Below are positions 43,350 through 53,492 of a stretch of DNA of 64,000 bases, piece after piece (positions within the stretch are counted from its first letter, which is position 1; the number at the start of each line of letters is the position of its first letter). The stretch comes from JBBIOU01 sp037443205. Its GTDB lineage: Bacteria; Bacteroidota; Bacteroidia; Flavobacteriales_D; UBA2798. The stretch covers positions 19,830 through 83,829 of the forward strand of contig JBBIOU010000013.1 of NCBI GenBank assembly GCA_037443205.1, read 5' to 3'. A program made the translations under genes and the position numbers. Below the pieces are notes generated by a model, which saw nothing but the letters and a program-made list of their open reading frames with translations, searched no databases and was not told where the DNA came from.

Positions 43350-44261
43350 CTATTTCAAAATATGTTTATCGCTTCGCAAAGGATGCAAATTTATAAAATC
43401 GCTGATGTGTGTAATTTTGACTATATTTTCGGGTAGAGTAAGGTTATTTGTAATAATTTGATTACCTGAAACAAATATTTTTTGTTTTTTAAAATCGCTG
43501 CTTAGTGTATTCAAATAGGTTTGAATGGAATAATTATTATCGGAAGCAACAAAAAAGGTAAATAACCATTTGCATTTTCTTAAGGCTGCTACTTCGAGTA
43601 AATCTTTATACGGTACTGATTGCCCGAGGTAAATCACATGGTAACCTAATTTGCGCAATAAATAGTTATAAAATAACAAGCCTAATTCATGTAGTTCTCC
43701 TTCGGGTAAAAATAGTATAAAGGTGTTTTGTTTATTTTGGGCTTTTGGCAATTTATCAGCTTCTACCATTAATTTTTGTCTGATAAGATGGGATGTAAAA
43801 TGCTCTTGTGCCGGGTGTATGTTGCCGGTTACCCATAATACACCAATTTTTTGCAAAAAAGGATAAATTATATTTACGATACTGTTTTCAAACCCGAAAT
43901 GGCGTATGCTTTCATTAAATATGTCTTCAAAATCATCTTCATTCATATCAATCGTAGCTAGCAACAATTTTTCGACATATATATTATAATTATCGTTTTT
44001 TGTACTTATTTCGATTACTTGTTTGTGTAGTTCTTCGGGTTTAAGCCGGGCAATTTTGGATATTTTTATTCCATGGTTATTTAAGATGGAAATGCTTAAA
44101 ATTTTTTTTACTTCGGTATCATCATAATAGCGAATGTTGGTATCGGTTCTGTCGGGTTCAATGATACCATAACGCTTTTCCCAAATGCGCAAGGTATGTG
44201 CTTTAATACCGGTAAGGTTTTCAATATCTTTGATTGAATATTTTCTTGAATTAGTAGCCAT
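43350..44261 (-). CDS. MerR-family regulator with C-terminal cobalamin-binding domain
   Basis: 303 residues from ATG 44261 (a TTG four codons earlier is less likely). A MerR winged helix (YSIKDIENLTGIKAHTLRIW and YYDDTEVKKI) is followed by a helical B12-cap-like domain with VLWVTGNIHPAQEHFTSHLI. A Rossmann-type B12-binding domain holds the base-off ligand motif GELHELG (Glu-x-His-x-x-Gly, Glu where most have Asp). CarH/LitR proteins of this architecture repress in the dark and respond to light through adenosylcobalamin. Whether this one binds B12 is inferred. No carotenoid genes are near; the target is not evident. Confidence 0.87.
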   Translation of the reverse strand: MATNSRKYSIKDIENLTGIKAHTLRIWEKRYGIIEPDRTDTNIRYYDDTEVKKILSISILNNHGIKISKIARLKPEELHKQVIEISTKNDNYNIYVEKLLLATIDMNEDDFEDIFNESIRHFGFENSIVNIIYPFLQKIGVLWVTGNIHPAQEHFTSHLIRQKLMVEADKLPKAQNKQNTFILFLPEGELHELGLLFYNYLLRKLGYHVIYLGQSVPYKDLLEVAALRKCKWLFTFFVASDNNYSIQTYLNTLSSDFKKQKIFVSGNQIITNNLTLPENIVKITHISDFINLHPLRSDKHILK

Positions 44262-44294
44262 TATACCCGACAAACAGGCGAATTTAAAATTTGT

Positions 44295-45488
44295 TTAAAT
44301 TATCTTAAAAATATTTTTACGTACCCAATAGCGACTGATAATTAATAAGATTGTAGCAATAGTTAGCAAAACCACGATTTTTTGTAAATACAAGCTCCAC
44401 GAATGTTCGCGCAGATAAATGTCATAAAATGATTGAACTCCCCAATAATTTACGGTAAATACAGACATTTTTTGCATCAGTTCGGGCATGATAAAGGTGG
44501 GCATCATGCTTCCGCCCAGCGCACTCATAATTAATACAATTAAAGTAGATACACTTTCAACTTGCTTGCGGGTATAGCAAAAAGAAGCTATAAACAACGC
44601 AAAGGATGCGCAGCACAGTGCAATGGCAATGCCTGTAATACTGAGTTGTAAGAGGTGATTGTATAAGGGTAATGAAAAAGTTAGATTGGCGAACAGAAAC
44701 AATACGATTAATTGAAAACAACCTATTATTACTGAAGCAAAGTATTTTGCAAAAAAAATATTGTTTATTCCTCCCGGGCGCAACATTAATCTTCTGAGCG
44801 TGCCTTTTTCTTTTTCTTCCAGCAAACTGGCGGCCATACCGGTTAAAGAAAATAATAAACACATAATTACTGTTCCGGCTACTGCATGAACAAGTTGTGT
44901 GTTAATTCCTTCTGTTGTATTAATCACTTGGGTTTGCAAAATAGTATGATTTGTATTATTTAAACCGGCCTCTAAATTTTTTTCAATTTTGCCTTGAATA
45001 GAAATAAAAGAGCTGTCATTAACATCTAAGCCAAATTCTTTTTCAAGTGCTTTATTTATTTCCGAACGCATTTTTTTTGCACCGGAACTTTTAAATATTA
45101 TGGGCGAGATAATAGATTTTATAATAGACGATTCATTTTTTTGCAGAGCGTCTTCAATAAATAAATGAGCATTATCCCGGTTTGCCAATATTAATACTCC
45201 GGCAATATTTCCTTTTTTTATTTTTTGTATCAATGTGGCCGAATCTGCACGTATTATTTCTAAAGTATTTAATTGATATAATTGAGTAATCATATTTTTA
45301 ACTGTTTCTTCGGTTGTATCATTTGCATATAAACCCATTTTGAGCGGAGGCATATCGCTGCGTTTGTTTAAACCGCCAAATGCAAATACGAACAGTGTAA
45401 TTAAAGCAATCGGAAGTAATAAGGATAAAGCCAATGCTTTTTTATCATTAAAAAACATTATCAGGTCTTTTTTTATAACGGATATCAT
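44295..45488 (-). CDS. ABC-2 type exporter permease
   Basis: 397 residues. One N-terminal helix (about 18-38) is followed by a large extracytoplasmic domain (about 40-205) and five C-terminal helices beginning at VAGTVIMCLLFSLTGMAASL. EEKEKGTLRRLMLRPGG is the typical ABC-2 coupling helix loop. Exporters of this kind move drugs, lipids or other hydrophobic compounds outward. Its start overlaps the stop of the ATPase gene by 4 bases. Substrate unknown. Confidence 0.9.
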   Translation of the reverse strand: MISVIKKDLIMFFNDKKALALSLLLPIALITLFVFAFGGLNKRSDMPPLKMGLYANDTTEETVKNMITQLYQLNTLEIIRADSATLIQKIKKGNIAGVLILANRDNAHLFIEDALQKNESSIIKSIISPIIFKSSGAKKMRSEINKALEKEFGLDVNDSSFISIQGKIEKNLEAGLNNTNHTILQTQVINTTEGINTQLVHAVAGTVIMCLLFSLTGMAASLLEEKEKGTLRRLMLRPGGINNIFFAKYFASVIIGCFQLIVLFLFANLTFSLPLYNHLLQLSITGIAIALCCASFALFIASFCYTRKQVESVSTLIVLIMSALGGSMMPTFIMPELMQKMSVFTVNYWGVQSFYDIYLREHSWSLYLQKIVVLLTIATILLIISRYWVRKNIFKII

Positions 45489-46399
45489 TTATCACGCAAT
45501 TTTTTACCGGTGAGCTTAAGAAAAATATTTTCCAGATTTACCTTTTTTATTTCAATCTGTTCTATTTCCAGATTGTTTTCTAAACAAAACGAAATAATTT
45601 TGGGCAGATCATTTTTTGCCGATTCGGTATTAAAATGTAAAGAATTACCTTCGGTATAATAAGCAATGTTATAATGTGGTATATGATGGGGTTTATTTTT
45701 TATAACAATGGTTATTTCGTCATTAATACCGCTGGCTTTTCTTAATTCATCTAAGCTTCCCTGAGCTATTATTTTGCCCTCATCTATAATACCTATGCAA
45801 TCAGAAAATCTTTCGGCTTCTTGCATATAATGAGTGGTATATAAAATAGTAATTTCCTGATTTTTTAATTTTTCCAGTGCATCATATATATTATTTCGGC
45901 TTTGCGGGTCAATACCTACCGTGGGTTCATCCATCAATACCAGTTTAGGACGATGTAATAAACCACAGGCTATGTTTAGTCTGCGTTTCATCCCTCCTGA
46001 AAACGTTTTAACCTTATTGTTTTTTCTGTCTTCAAGTCCAAAAATATGCAGATAGTATTGAGCGTTTTTATTTAATTCGGCCTGACTTAGTTTATATGAA
46101 CTGCCCCAAAACATCAGATTTTGCCAGGCTGTTAAATCATCGTAGAGAGCTATTTCCTGCGGAACTACACCGATATGATATTTTATATCCTGGTTTTTAT
46201 CGAAAATATTTATTCCGTTAATGTGTACCTCTCCTTTGTCGGGTCTTAACAGTGAAGTAACTATGTTGATGGTGGTGGTTTTACCGGCACCGTTAGGTCC
46301 TAACAAGCTATAAAATTTACCTTTTTCGATGTTCAGCGAAATACCGTTCAAAACAGATTTTTCGCCTATACTTTTGTATATATTGTTTACTGCAAGCAT
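45485..46399 (-). CDS. ABC transporter ATP-binding protein
   Basis: 304 residues. Walker A is LGPNGAGKTTTINI, the Q-loop is VVPQEIALYDD, the signature TFSGGMKRRLNIACG and Walker B LVLMDEPTVGID, with the switch His in LYTTHYMQEAE. A ~70-residue C-terminal extension matches the drug-exporter DrrA/NodI-like subfamily. It powers the adjacent permease, with which it forms a two-gene operon. Confidence 0.94.
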   Translation of the reverse strand: MLAVNNIYKSIGEKSVLNGISLNIEKGKFYSLLGPNGAGKTTTINIVTSLLRPDKGEVHINGINIFDKNQDIKYHIGVVPQEIALYDDLTAWQNLMFWGSSYKLSQAELNKNAQYYLHIFGLEDRKNNKVKTFSGGMKRRLNIACGLLHRPKLVLMDEPTVGIDPQSRNNIYDALEKLKNQEITILYTTHYMQEAERFSDCIGIIDEGKIIAQGSLDELRKASGINDEITIVIKNKPHHIPHYNIAYYTEGNSLHFNTESAKNDLPKIISFCLENNLEIEQIEIKKVNLENIFLKLTGKKLRDK

Positions 46400-46434
46400 T
46401 CAGGCTGCAAAGTAAATTTTATTTTTTTGAATAT

Positions 46435-49400
46435 TTATTTAATAATGATTTTTTTACTCATTAAAATATTTTCTGAAGAGGCTATAACAAAATAAGTTCC
46501 TGCTGTAATTTTTTTTTCGGGGTCTATAGCGGTAATGTAATTGCCCGAGGTAGAGATTATTACTTTAGAATAAACCTCTCTGCCGGCTATATCGCGCATT
46601 ACTACAAGTACATTTTTTCCTTCTAAGCCGGTTAATTCAAGATTTATGTTTTCAGCGGTTGTCGGGTTGGGAAATACATTTATGTCGGCTGTAGTACTTG
46701 CGGGTACAATTACAACGGCAAGGTTAGAATATGAAAATGTACCATCCATATCTACTTGTTTAAGTCTGTAATAGGATGTGCCGTTATAGGGAGAGTTGTC
46801 AATATCTGCATAATAATTAATGGAAGATGAGTTTACGGCTGCATATACTCTGCTTACAAATTCCCAATGATTTCCGTCTTTCGATTTTTCAATATCAAAA
46901 TAATGGCTATTTTGTTCGCTGGCAGTTGCCCAGGTTAAATCTACTTTTTGGTCATGATAGAATGCATTAAAATATAGCAGTTCAATAGGTAAGGGATTTG
47001 CCGGTGTGCTGGATGATAATGTAAACGGACTAAAGGAAGTTACTAATACTGATGTGCTTACGGTTCCGTTTAAAACTGTGCCGGTGGTGCTTCCGTTACC
47101 ATGGTCTTTCCATTGGCTTCCATCCCAACGAGCTATTCTTAAGTCGGCTAAGTTGGTAACACCGCAACTACGGCTATCCCAGCTAAGGGTTACATGTTTA
47201 TTGGTAGACCCGTTAGTTCTGTCTAATATCCAATATTCACAACGGCTGATGTGGTCTAAAGTAGCGTCTTTTAACAATACATTGTATGAGCCGTTTGGAT
47301 CAATATTAAAATATTCTGCTGTATAATGGTCAGTTGTGCTGCCCCCGCCATTGATGCTTATGGGTGCATAAAAATTATTTTTACCTACCGGAAATGTAAA
47401 AGCTGTGTTGCCTATTTTTCTTACAGGCCCGCTGACATAGCTGCTATTAGTGGGACTTGTAACTCCCGAACCGGAATTAAATATGAGTAAGTTAGTTGCG
47501 CTTGAAACTATATTTCGGTTTACAAAGGTAACATCAGTGGTAATATTAAGCGGAACGTTTAAAATCATGTCGCCACCGCTTTTGTTTATGGTCAGATTAC
47601 CAAAGGTTGGGTTATTCATTATATCACCCAGTATGTATTGATCGTTGTTGCCGTCAACTACAGCGCGGCCACCCCCCACTGTAGCTATATTTACCGGATT
47701 TACGGTGCCAACTGTTGATATATTTCCGGCAAATGTAGAATTGTTGTTTGCCGCAGGATTTAAAGTACCTGTATTCATTCTTAAAAAGGTTACGTTATCG
47801 TTGTAGTCATCTCCTGCAATGGCTGCTCCCAGGTGCCAGGTACCTGTGCCCTGGTGTATAAAGGTAACTTCGGCATTAAATACATTTGAACCGTTTGTAG
47901 TATTATTAGTAGTACCTGTTGTTTTATTGATGGTAGTAGTTCCGTTAAATATATTTCTTTGAAATAATAAAGATTGTGCATTGATGTTGGCAGTATTGTT
48001 AAAAGTATTTCTTCTGAAATCAATAGTTGGTGTTGTTATGGTTAATGGACCGTTAAAGGTGCAAGCGTCTAAAACATTGTTACTACCCATTAATATGTTA
48101 GAGGTTCCGGCAGTTGTAATTTGTTGGGTAAGCGTTCCGTTTTGAGTAACTGAATATAAAGTTATGCGTGTTGCGCCTAAAATTGTTCCCGGAATAAATT
48201 GTGCAGTAGCAGTTAAAGTGAGGGTTGCCGGATTACCGGAAAAACCAAATGCTATGTCACCGGTAGAAGTAACATCTGAATTGAATTGAATAGTGCTGTG
48301 AAAAATACAGTTTTGTATGCGTGTATTGTCAGAGTCGGCAAAATTTATGTTTCCGGTAGAAGTAACATTAACAATTAAAGGCCCGAAAAATTCATGTGTA
48401 TAGGTTCCGGCATTGCCATTGTTTCTGCCAATGTAAATACCTCCCGCAGTTGATGAGGTTAATACAGTTGTACCGTAATATTGGTTTCCGGTAGCTTGCC
48501 GGCCAAAAATAAAATTTCCATTGCCTTGATGATTTACGGTTAAATTATAAAATATATCTCCGTTAACATGCCCCATTCGCCATCTGTCGCCACCCGGTAT
48601 GGTATTAAAGGTTATGGGGCCATAAAATATGTTACCCCCATCGCAATCATTATTGTTGGTACCTATTTTGGTAACTAACATCGGTCCGTAAAAAATTGAA
48701 TTGGTAAAATACGAGTCTTGTGTAGTTACATTGATAGTAATATTATGGGTAGCATTTCCAATCTGAAAATCATAAAAATTAACCCGAATGGTGTTAGGTG
48801 CGGTAGAATTTAGGGTAAAGTCAGAACCTGCCGATGAACTGATTACTCCGCCCCCTGTAAGGTCAAAAGTTTGGTTGGATGAATTTGTGGCAGATAAATC
48901 ATTTCCCTGCAAATCAAGAAAACCTGCTGTATGGTCGTAATCGTTGGTAATATTTATGTTACGGTTTGTTAGCAGGGCGGGATTGCTTGCGGAAGTATTG
49001 TTTATGGTTAAATTATAAAATGTTTCTCCTGTGCTTAATACTGTACTAATATTTTGTACACTTGTGCCGTTAAAGGTTACTCTTCCGTTTCGTTCTATAA
49101 AAGGATTAGTATGGGTGCTGGTTACCGTCCAGTTACCGGCAACAGTAAGGTTGTAATTACTGGTAGTAACATCAAGCTGTGCGGTATTTTCAATTGATAA
49201 ATCACCTGCTACAGTAGTATTGGCGCCAATGCTTTTAATGTTGCTGTTTGTAAAACGAATGTGGTTGTAGCTGTTAAAGCTTGCAGAAATAGTTTGTGCA
49301 GTTGAACCGTTAAAATTTACCGTTCCGAAATTATTGTGAAATAATCCTCCGTTTCCGCTTAAATTACCGGCTATGTTTAGTGTGCCGTTACCCGAAAAAT

Positions 49401-49890
49401 CAATATGATGCCTTAAAGATGAACTGTTGGTGGCTAAATTACCGCTAACAGTAGCATTTCCGTTATTGACGAGTAAAATACAATCGCGGGTATCGCTGCC
49501 TGTGGCGTTCATGGTTAAACTGGCACAAACCAGGTTTCCGTCAGCTACGTCTAAAATTACATCGCGGTTATTGGCTGTAGGAGCTAAGAATGTTACAGCT
49601 CCTGCAACGGTTAAAGTAAGGCCACTGTTTATACTTAAAGTAGTATTGTTTACTACCGGAGCAACGCCTATTTGCAGGCTGTTACAGGCAAAGTTACCGT
49701 CAACAGTTACAACATGACCACTGGCTATTCTAACATCGTTGGCTGCTCCCGGAACAACTCCTCCAACCCAGGTAGCAGGATTTGACCATACACCCGAGCC
49801 GGCTGATGTGATGGTTTGCGCCTGTACAAAATATAAGGGCAATAAATAAATACAGGCAACAACAATTAATTGTTGGTAGATTTTTTTCAT
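46435..49890 (-). CDS. Large secreted beta-structured protein with type A T9SS sorting domain
   Basis: 1151 residues with a signal peptide (about 1-24: YLLPLYFVQAQ). The early motif SGVWSNPATWVGGVVPGAAN opens the G8-like start seen in many T9SS substrates. About 800 residues of Asn/Thr/Gly-rich repeats follow that look like stacked beta-helix turns (NITIN, NLTINK patterns). A later Ig-like domain has LPIELLYFNAFYHDQKVDLT and WATASEQNSHYFDIEKSKDG, and the tail VFPNPTTAENINLELTGLEG ends with SKKIIIK. It is expected on the cell surface; the role (adhesin or glycan-binding) is unknown. Confidence 0.88.
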   Translation of the reverse strand: MKKIYQQLIVVACIYLLPLYFVQAQTITSAGSGVWSNPATWVGGVVPGAANDVRIASGHVVTVDGNFACNSLQIGVAPVVNNTTLSINSGLTLTVAGAVTFLAPTANNRDVILDVADGNLVCASLTMNATGSDTRDCILLVNNGNATVSGNLATNSSSLRHHIDFSGNGTLNIAGNLSGNGGLFHNNFGTVNFNGSTAQTISASFNSYNHIRFTNSNIKSIGANTTVAGDLSIENTAQLDVTTSNYNLTVAGNWTVTSTHTNPFIERNGRVTFNGTSVQNISTVLSTGETFYNLTINNTSASNPALLTNRNINITNDYDHTAGFLDLQGNDLSATNSSNQTFDLTGGGVISSSAGSDFTLNSTAPNTIRVNFYDFQIGNATHNITINVTTQDSYFTNSIFYGPMLVTKIGTNNNDCDGGNIFYGPITFNTIPGGDRWRMGHVNGDIFYNLTVNHQGNGNFIFGRQATGNQYYGTTVLTSSTAGGIYIGRNNGNAGTYTHEFFGPLIVNVTSTGNINFADSDNTRIQNCIFHSTIQFNSDVTSTGDIAFGFSGNPATLTLTATAQFIPGTILGATRITLYSVTQNGTLTQQITTAGTSNILMGSNNVLDACTFNGPLTITTPTIDFRRNTFNNTANINAQSLLFQRNIFNGTTTINKTTGTTNNTTNGSNVFNAEVTFIHQGTGTWHLGAAIAGDDYNDNVTFLRMNTGTLNPAANNNSTFAGNISTVGTVNPVNIATVGGGRAVVDGNNDQYILGDIMNNPTFGNLTINKSGGDMILNVPLNITTDVTFVNRNIVSSATNLLIFNSGSGVTSPTNSSYVSGPVRKIGNTAFTFPVGKNNFYAPISINGGGSTTDHYTAEYFNIDPNGSYNVLLKDATLDHISRCEYWILDRTNGSTNKHVTLSWDSRSCGVTNLADLRIARWDGSQWKDHGNGSTTGTVLNGTVSTSVLVTSFSPFTLSSSTPANPLPIELLYFNAFYHDQKVDLTWATASEQNSHYFDIEKSKDGNHWEFVSRVYAAVNSSSINYYADIDNSPYNGTSYYRLKQVDMDGTFSYSNLAVVIVPASTTADINVFPNPTTAENINLELTGLEGKNVLVVMRDIAGREVYSKVIISTSGNYITAIDPEKKITAGTYFVIASSENILMSKKIIIK

Positions 49891-50065
49891 AAACTAAAAT
49901 TTCAGTTCTTTAACTTTTTTTGCGCACCTTAAAATTATATATATATTTTGTAAAAATCAAAATGTTATTTTATACTTTAATTAATAAGGTATATACAAAG
50001 CGGATATTTGTTAAGTGCTTGATAAACAAATTTCTGCAATCAACAGGAGCATCCTGTCAATTTCT

Positions 50066-50073
50066 TACATTTG
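50066..50073 (+). promoter_or_regulatory. Promoter -7 element (TACATTTG) for the PGI/PMI-lipB run
   Basis: A perfect TAnnTTTG about 77 bases upstream of ATG 50150. Convincing -33 sequence is absent. Confidence 0.5.
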
Positions 50074-50149
50074 CAGTTTGTTAAAAAATTAATTTTTTAA
50101 TAAGATAAGCAAGTTGCTAGCATATCAACTTAAACATTATGTTCAAAAA

Positions 50150-51136
50150 ATGAAAATGATAGATTTAGTAGATAGTTTTACCCGGCAAATAGAAGAAGCT
50201 GTTAAAATTGCCGAGAACACCAATTTTACAGTTAACCAAAATATTCAAAATGTATTGATATGTGGTTTAGGAGGCTCGGGTATTGGGGGCAGCATTGCAA
50301 AGCAAATTGCCGATTTGCAATCGGGTGTACCCATTGAGGTAAGCAAGGGTTATTTTATACCGGCTTATGTTAACGAAAACAGTTTGGTTATAATATCCTC
50401 ATATTCGGGCAATACCGAAGAAACATTAAACACCCTGAGGCTTGCGCTGCAAAAAAAGGCGCAGATTATTTGTATTACATCGGGTGGAGAAATAGCAAAA
50501 ATAGCCGCGCAAAATAATCTTGATATCATTCAACTTCCTTCGGGGTTTCCTCCGCGAGCATGCCTGGCTTATTCGCTTACGCAAATTTTAAATATTTTTT
50601 ATAACTATAAACTGCTAATTGATAATCCCCTAAACGAATTAAAAAACGTAATAAATTTATTACACAGCGAATCGGAATTAATTAAAATGCAGGCTAAAAG
50701 TTTGGCGCATAAATTAGTTGATAAACTTCCGGTTATATATACAACTACATATAAAGAAGCTATAGCAGTAAGGATTAGGCAACAATTAAACGAAAATGCC
50801 AAAATGCTATGCTGGCATCATGTTATTCCAGAGATGAATCATAACGAATTGGTAGGCTGGAGAGAGAAAAATGAAAAACTTGCCATTGTGTTTTTACTGG
50901 ATATAGCAGATTATGAAAGAAACCTAAAACGTATTGAAATAGTTCGCTCAATATGCTCGCAATATACACCCAACCTGATTAACATATATGCCAAAGGAAA
51001 TACACCCATAGAAAAAACATTTTACCTGATACACCTTACAGATTATCTGTCGTGTTATCTGGCCGAAAAAAGAGGTTTTGATGCTATGGAAATTGATGTA
51101 ATTAACTATTTAAAAGAAGAATTGAGCAGGTTTTAG
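50150..51136 (+). CDS. Bifunctional phosphoglucose/phosphomannose isomerase
   Basis: 328 residues from ATG 50150; a longer frame from TTG 50114 has no homolog-like start. Two SIS domains are present: VLICGLGGSGIGGSIA and ISSYSGNTEETLN in the first, PVIYTTTYKEAIAVR and EMNHNELVGW in the second. The latter is the family signature for PGI/PMI type enzymes interconverting glucose-6-P, fructose-6-P and mannose-6-P. A TACATTTG promoter motif lies at 50066-50073. lipB follows 3 bases after the stop. Confidence 0.9.
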   Translation: MKMIDLVDSFTRQIEEAVKIAENTNFTVNQNIQNVLICGLGGSGIGGSIAKQIADLQSGVPIEVSKGYFIPAYVNENSLVIISSYSGNTEETLNTLRLALQKKAQIICITSGGEIAKIAAQNNLDIIQLPSGFPPRACLAYSLTQILNIFYNYKLLIDNPLNELKNVINLLHSESELIKMQAKSLAHKLVDKLPVIYTTTYKEAIAVRIRQQLNENAKMLCWHHVIPEMNHNELVGWREKNEKLAIVFLLDIADYERNLKRIEIVRSICSQYTPNLINIYAKGNTPIEKTFYLIHLTDYLSCYLAEKRGFDAMEIDVINYLKEELSRF

Positions 51137-51139
51137 TAT

Positions 51140-51835
51140 ATGCGCAAGGTAATATTTCGCGATTTAGGATTCATTGATTATAAACAAGCCTGGGATATAC
51201 AAGAAGAACTGCATGCCGGGGTTGTAAGCCAAAAATTAAACATCAGAGAAAATAATTTACAAAAAAATACTGAAAATTACTTATTGTTTTGCGAACATCC
51301 GCATGTTTATACCTTGGGCAAAAGCGGAGATGACAAGCATTTGTTATTAAACGCTGAGCGCCTTAAAGAGATAGGAGCTGCTTATTATAAAATTAATCGC
51401 GGAGGTGATATTACTTACCATGGTCCGGGTCAATTAGTAGTTTATCCTATATTTGATTTGGATAATTTTTTTACTGATATTCATAAATATTTGCGTTACC
51501 TGGAAGAAGCGGTTATTATTACACTGGCAGAATATGGAATTAAATCGGGCAGAATAAAAGGTCTTACCGGTGTATGGATAGATGAAGATAAATTAGCACA
51601 TTCAAGAAAAATTTGCGCCATGGGCGTTAAATGCAGCCGTTGGGTTACCATGCATGGAATAGGATTTAACATTAATACCGATTTAAAATATTTTGACTAC
51701 ATTGTACCCTGCGGCATTACCGATAAGGCAGTAACTTCAATGCACAGAGAATTAAACAAACCGGTTGATATGGAAGAAGTAAAACAAAAGCTAAAAATTA
51801 ATCTTGCTAACATTTTTGATTTTGAATACGTTTGA
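51140..51835 (+). CDS. lipB: Octanoyltransferase (lipoate synthesis)
   Basis: A 231-residue LipB that moves octanoyl from acyl carrier protein to lipoyl domains. The hallmark INRGGDITYHGPGQLVVYP is at about residues 85-103, the acyl-accepting lysine at 164 (MGVKCSRWVTMHG) and the catalytic cysteine at 191 (IVPCGI). lipA is not in the window. It lies between the isomerase and the serine-hydrolase gene on the same strand. Confidence 0.96.
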   Translation: MRKVIFRDLGFIDYKQAWDIQEELHAGVVSQKLNIRENNLQKNTENYLLFCEHPHVYTLGKSGDDKHLLLNAERLKEIGAAYYKINRGGDITYHGPGQLVVYPIFDLDNFFTDIHKYLRYLEEAVIITLAEYGIKSGRIKGLTGVWIDEDKLAHSRKICAMGVKCSRWVTMHGIGFNINTDLKYFDYIVPCGITDKAVTSMHRELNKPVDMEEVKQKLKINLANIFDFEYV

Positions 51836-51854
51836 AGAATAATTACAGGGTAAA

Positions 51855-53039
51855 ATGATTTTATTTAGAATTTTTATTAAAATAATTAAATGGCTGTTAA
51901 TTGGTTCTTTTGTTTTATTAATTATAGCTAACGCATTTGTATTTTTTACCGGTCGCACATACTTGTACAAAGCTGTTGCCTCTACATATCTGGTCGGCCA
52001 AACAGGCCCCGGCATCTTAGATAAAGATTTTTTTCCCTATCGTACCATTGAACACAAGCGGCCTCAACCTTGGCCGCTTCATCATCGGTATAATCAAAAT
52101 AATATACCGGCCGATTTGCTCGATAAACTCAACCAAATTAAAACAACTTCTTTTTTAATGATTAAAAATGACAGTTTGTATTTTGAAAAATATTGGAATG
52201 GATTCGATTCACTTACTGTTTCCAATTCTTTTTCGGTAGCTAAATCAATTGTAGGTTTATTAATAGGCATTGCCATACAAGATAGTTTAATAAAAAGTAT
52301 TGACCAACCCGTTGCCGATTTTTTAGAAGAATTTAATACAGAAGCCAAAAAGCGAATTACTTTAAGACATTTGCTAAGCATGAGCAGCGGAAGCAATTGG
52401 ACAGAGAGTGGAGGGAACCCCCTGTCGCATAATGCCGAAGCCTATTACAGCAGCGATTTGGAAAAGGTAATGAATAAAATTGAATACCCTGACCAACCCG
52501 GCAAAAAATTTTATTACCAAAGTGGCAATACACAAACACTGGGTTTTGTTTTAGAAAATGTTACCGGTAAAACGCTAAGCGAATATGCATCCGAAAAACT
52601 TTGGCAACCCCTGGGTGCAGAAAACGATGCTTACTGGAGTTTGGATAAAGAAGACGGACATGAAAAGGCCTATTGTTGTATTTATTCTACCGCACGCGAT
52701 TTTGCCAGAATAGGAAAATTAATGTTGTATGATGGCAAATGGAATAACCAACAAATAGTACCTGCCGCTTATATCAAAGAATGTATCACACTTGCACCCT
52801 TGCTCGAAGAAAATGGAGAGCCTAATAAAAAATACGGACTATCATGGTGGATTACTACCCATCACAACGAAAACGTATTTTATGCAAGAGGTATTTTAGG
52901 ACAATATATTATTTGCATTCCCTCGCAAAATTTAATTATTGTTCGCACCGGCCATCAAAGAGGAGTAAAATACAGCAGCGATCATCCCAGTGATGTATAT
53001 TTGTATATAGATGTGGCAAATAAGCTTTTAGGCAAATGA
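51855..53039 (+). CDS. Membrane-anchored beta-lactamase-fold serine hydrolase
   Basis: 394 residues. An N-terminal signal/membrane helix (about 10-33) is followed by the class C beta-lactamase/PBP fold. Nucleophile motif SFSVAKSIVG (Ser-x-x-Lys), Tyr motif YYQSGNTQTLG, MSSGSNWTESGG and a C-terminal GILGQYIICIP region in place of KTG are visible. Such enzymes are often esterases or D-peptidases rather than beta-lactamases. Its end overlaps the next gene by 4 bases, suggesting coupling. Confidence 0.88.
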   Translation: MILFRIFIKIIKWLLIGSFVLLIIANAFVFFTGRTYLYKAVASTYLVGQTGPGILDKDFFPYRTIEHKRPQPWPLHHRYNQNNIPADLLDKLNQIKTTSFLMIKNDSLYFEKYWNGFDSLTVSNSFSVAKSIVGLLIGIAIQDSLIKSIDQPVADFLEEFNTEAKKRITLRHLLSMSSGSNWTESGGNPLSHNAEAYYSSDLEKVMNKIEYPDQPGKKFYYQSGNTQTLGFVLENVTGKTLSEYASEKLWQPLGAENDAYWSLDKEDGHEKAYCCIYSTARDFARIGKLMLYDGKWNNQQIVPAAYIKECITLAPLLEENGEPNKKYGLSWWITTHHNENVFYARGILGQYIICIPSQNLIIVRTGHQRGVKYSSDHPSDVYLYIDVANKLLGK

Positions 53040-53440
53040 AAAAAGATATTGAAATACCCATAGTAAAAGATGTTGGAGTGGCAGTTGTTAAAGAAGAAAA
53101 TGAACTGGCACAACCCGAATGGAATGTGTATCTGATAAATTTAAAAAATGAACCCATAGAAGGCGTACTGGTATCTTCCAGAGGGTATGGTGTTATTTCG
53201 GAAGAAAAAAGAAATACCAGCGAATTGAGGCACTTTTTGGATATTGTTAAGCCGAAAACCTTTGCAAAAATAGAACCCATCATTGAAGATGTTTTTGTAC
53301 TCAACAATGAATATTGGGTTAGCTTTTATTTAAATAATGTAATGTACGATAAAAAATTTATTTTCTTACCGGAAACCATCAAAGAAGAAAACTTTACCAA
53401 AATTCCGGTTATTAATAAACGCGGTGTTTTGATTTTGTGA
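53036..53440 (+). CDS. Small conserved-type hypothetical protein
   Basis: A 134-residue soluble protein beginning MKKDIEIPIVKDVGVAVVKE, with alternating strands and the central block WNVYLINLKNEPIEGVLVSS. There is no signal peptide or known motif. It resembles an uncharacterised Bacteroidota protein family often annotated only by similarity; I cannot assign function. The ATGA overlap with the serine hydrolase gene suggests cotranslation. Confidence 0.7.
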   Translation: MKKDIEIPIVKDVGVAVVKEENELAQPEWNVYLINLKNEPIEGVLVSSRGYGVISEEKRNTSELRHFLDIVKPKTFAKIEPIIEDVFVLNNEYWVSFYLNNVMYDKKFIFLPETIKEENFTKIPVINKRGVLIL

Positions 53441-53492
53441 ATATCAAGTTGTTGTCATTAAGCTATTTTAAGGTTGATTTAAAAAACGTACT

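Noticed and set aside
52990..53440. Reading the 134-residue protein as a tRNA synthetase subunit
   Set aside because: Similar proteins are sometimes labelled this way, but no synthetase motif is visible in so short a sequence.
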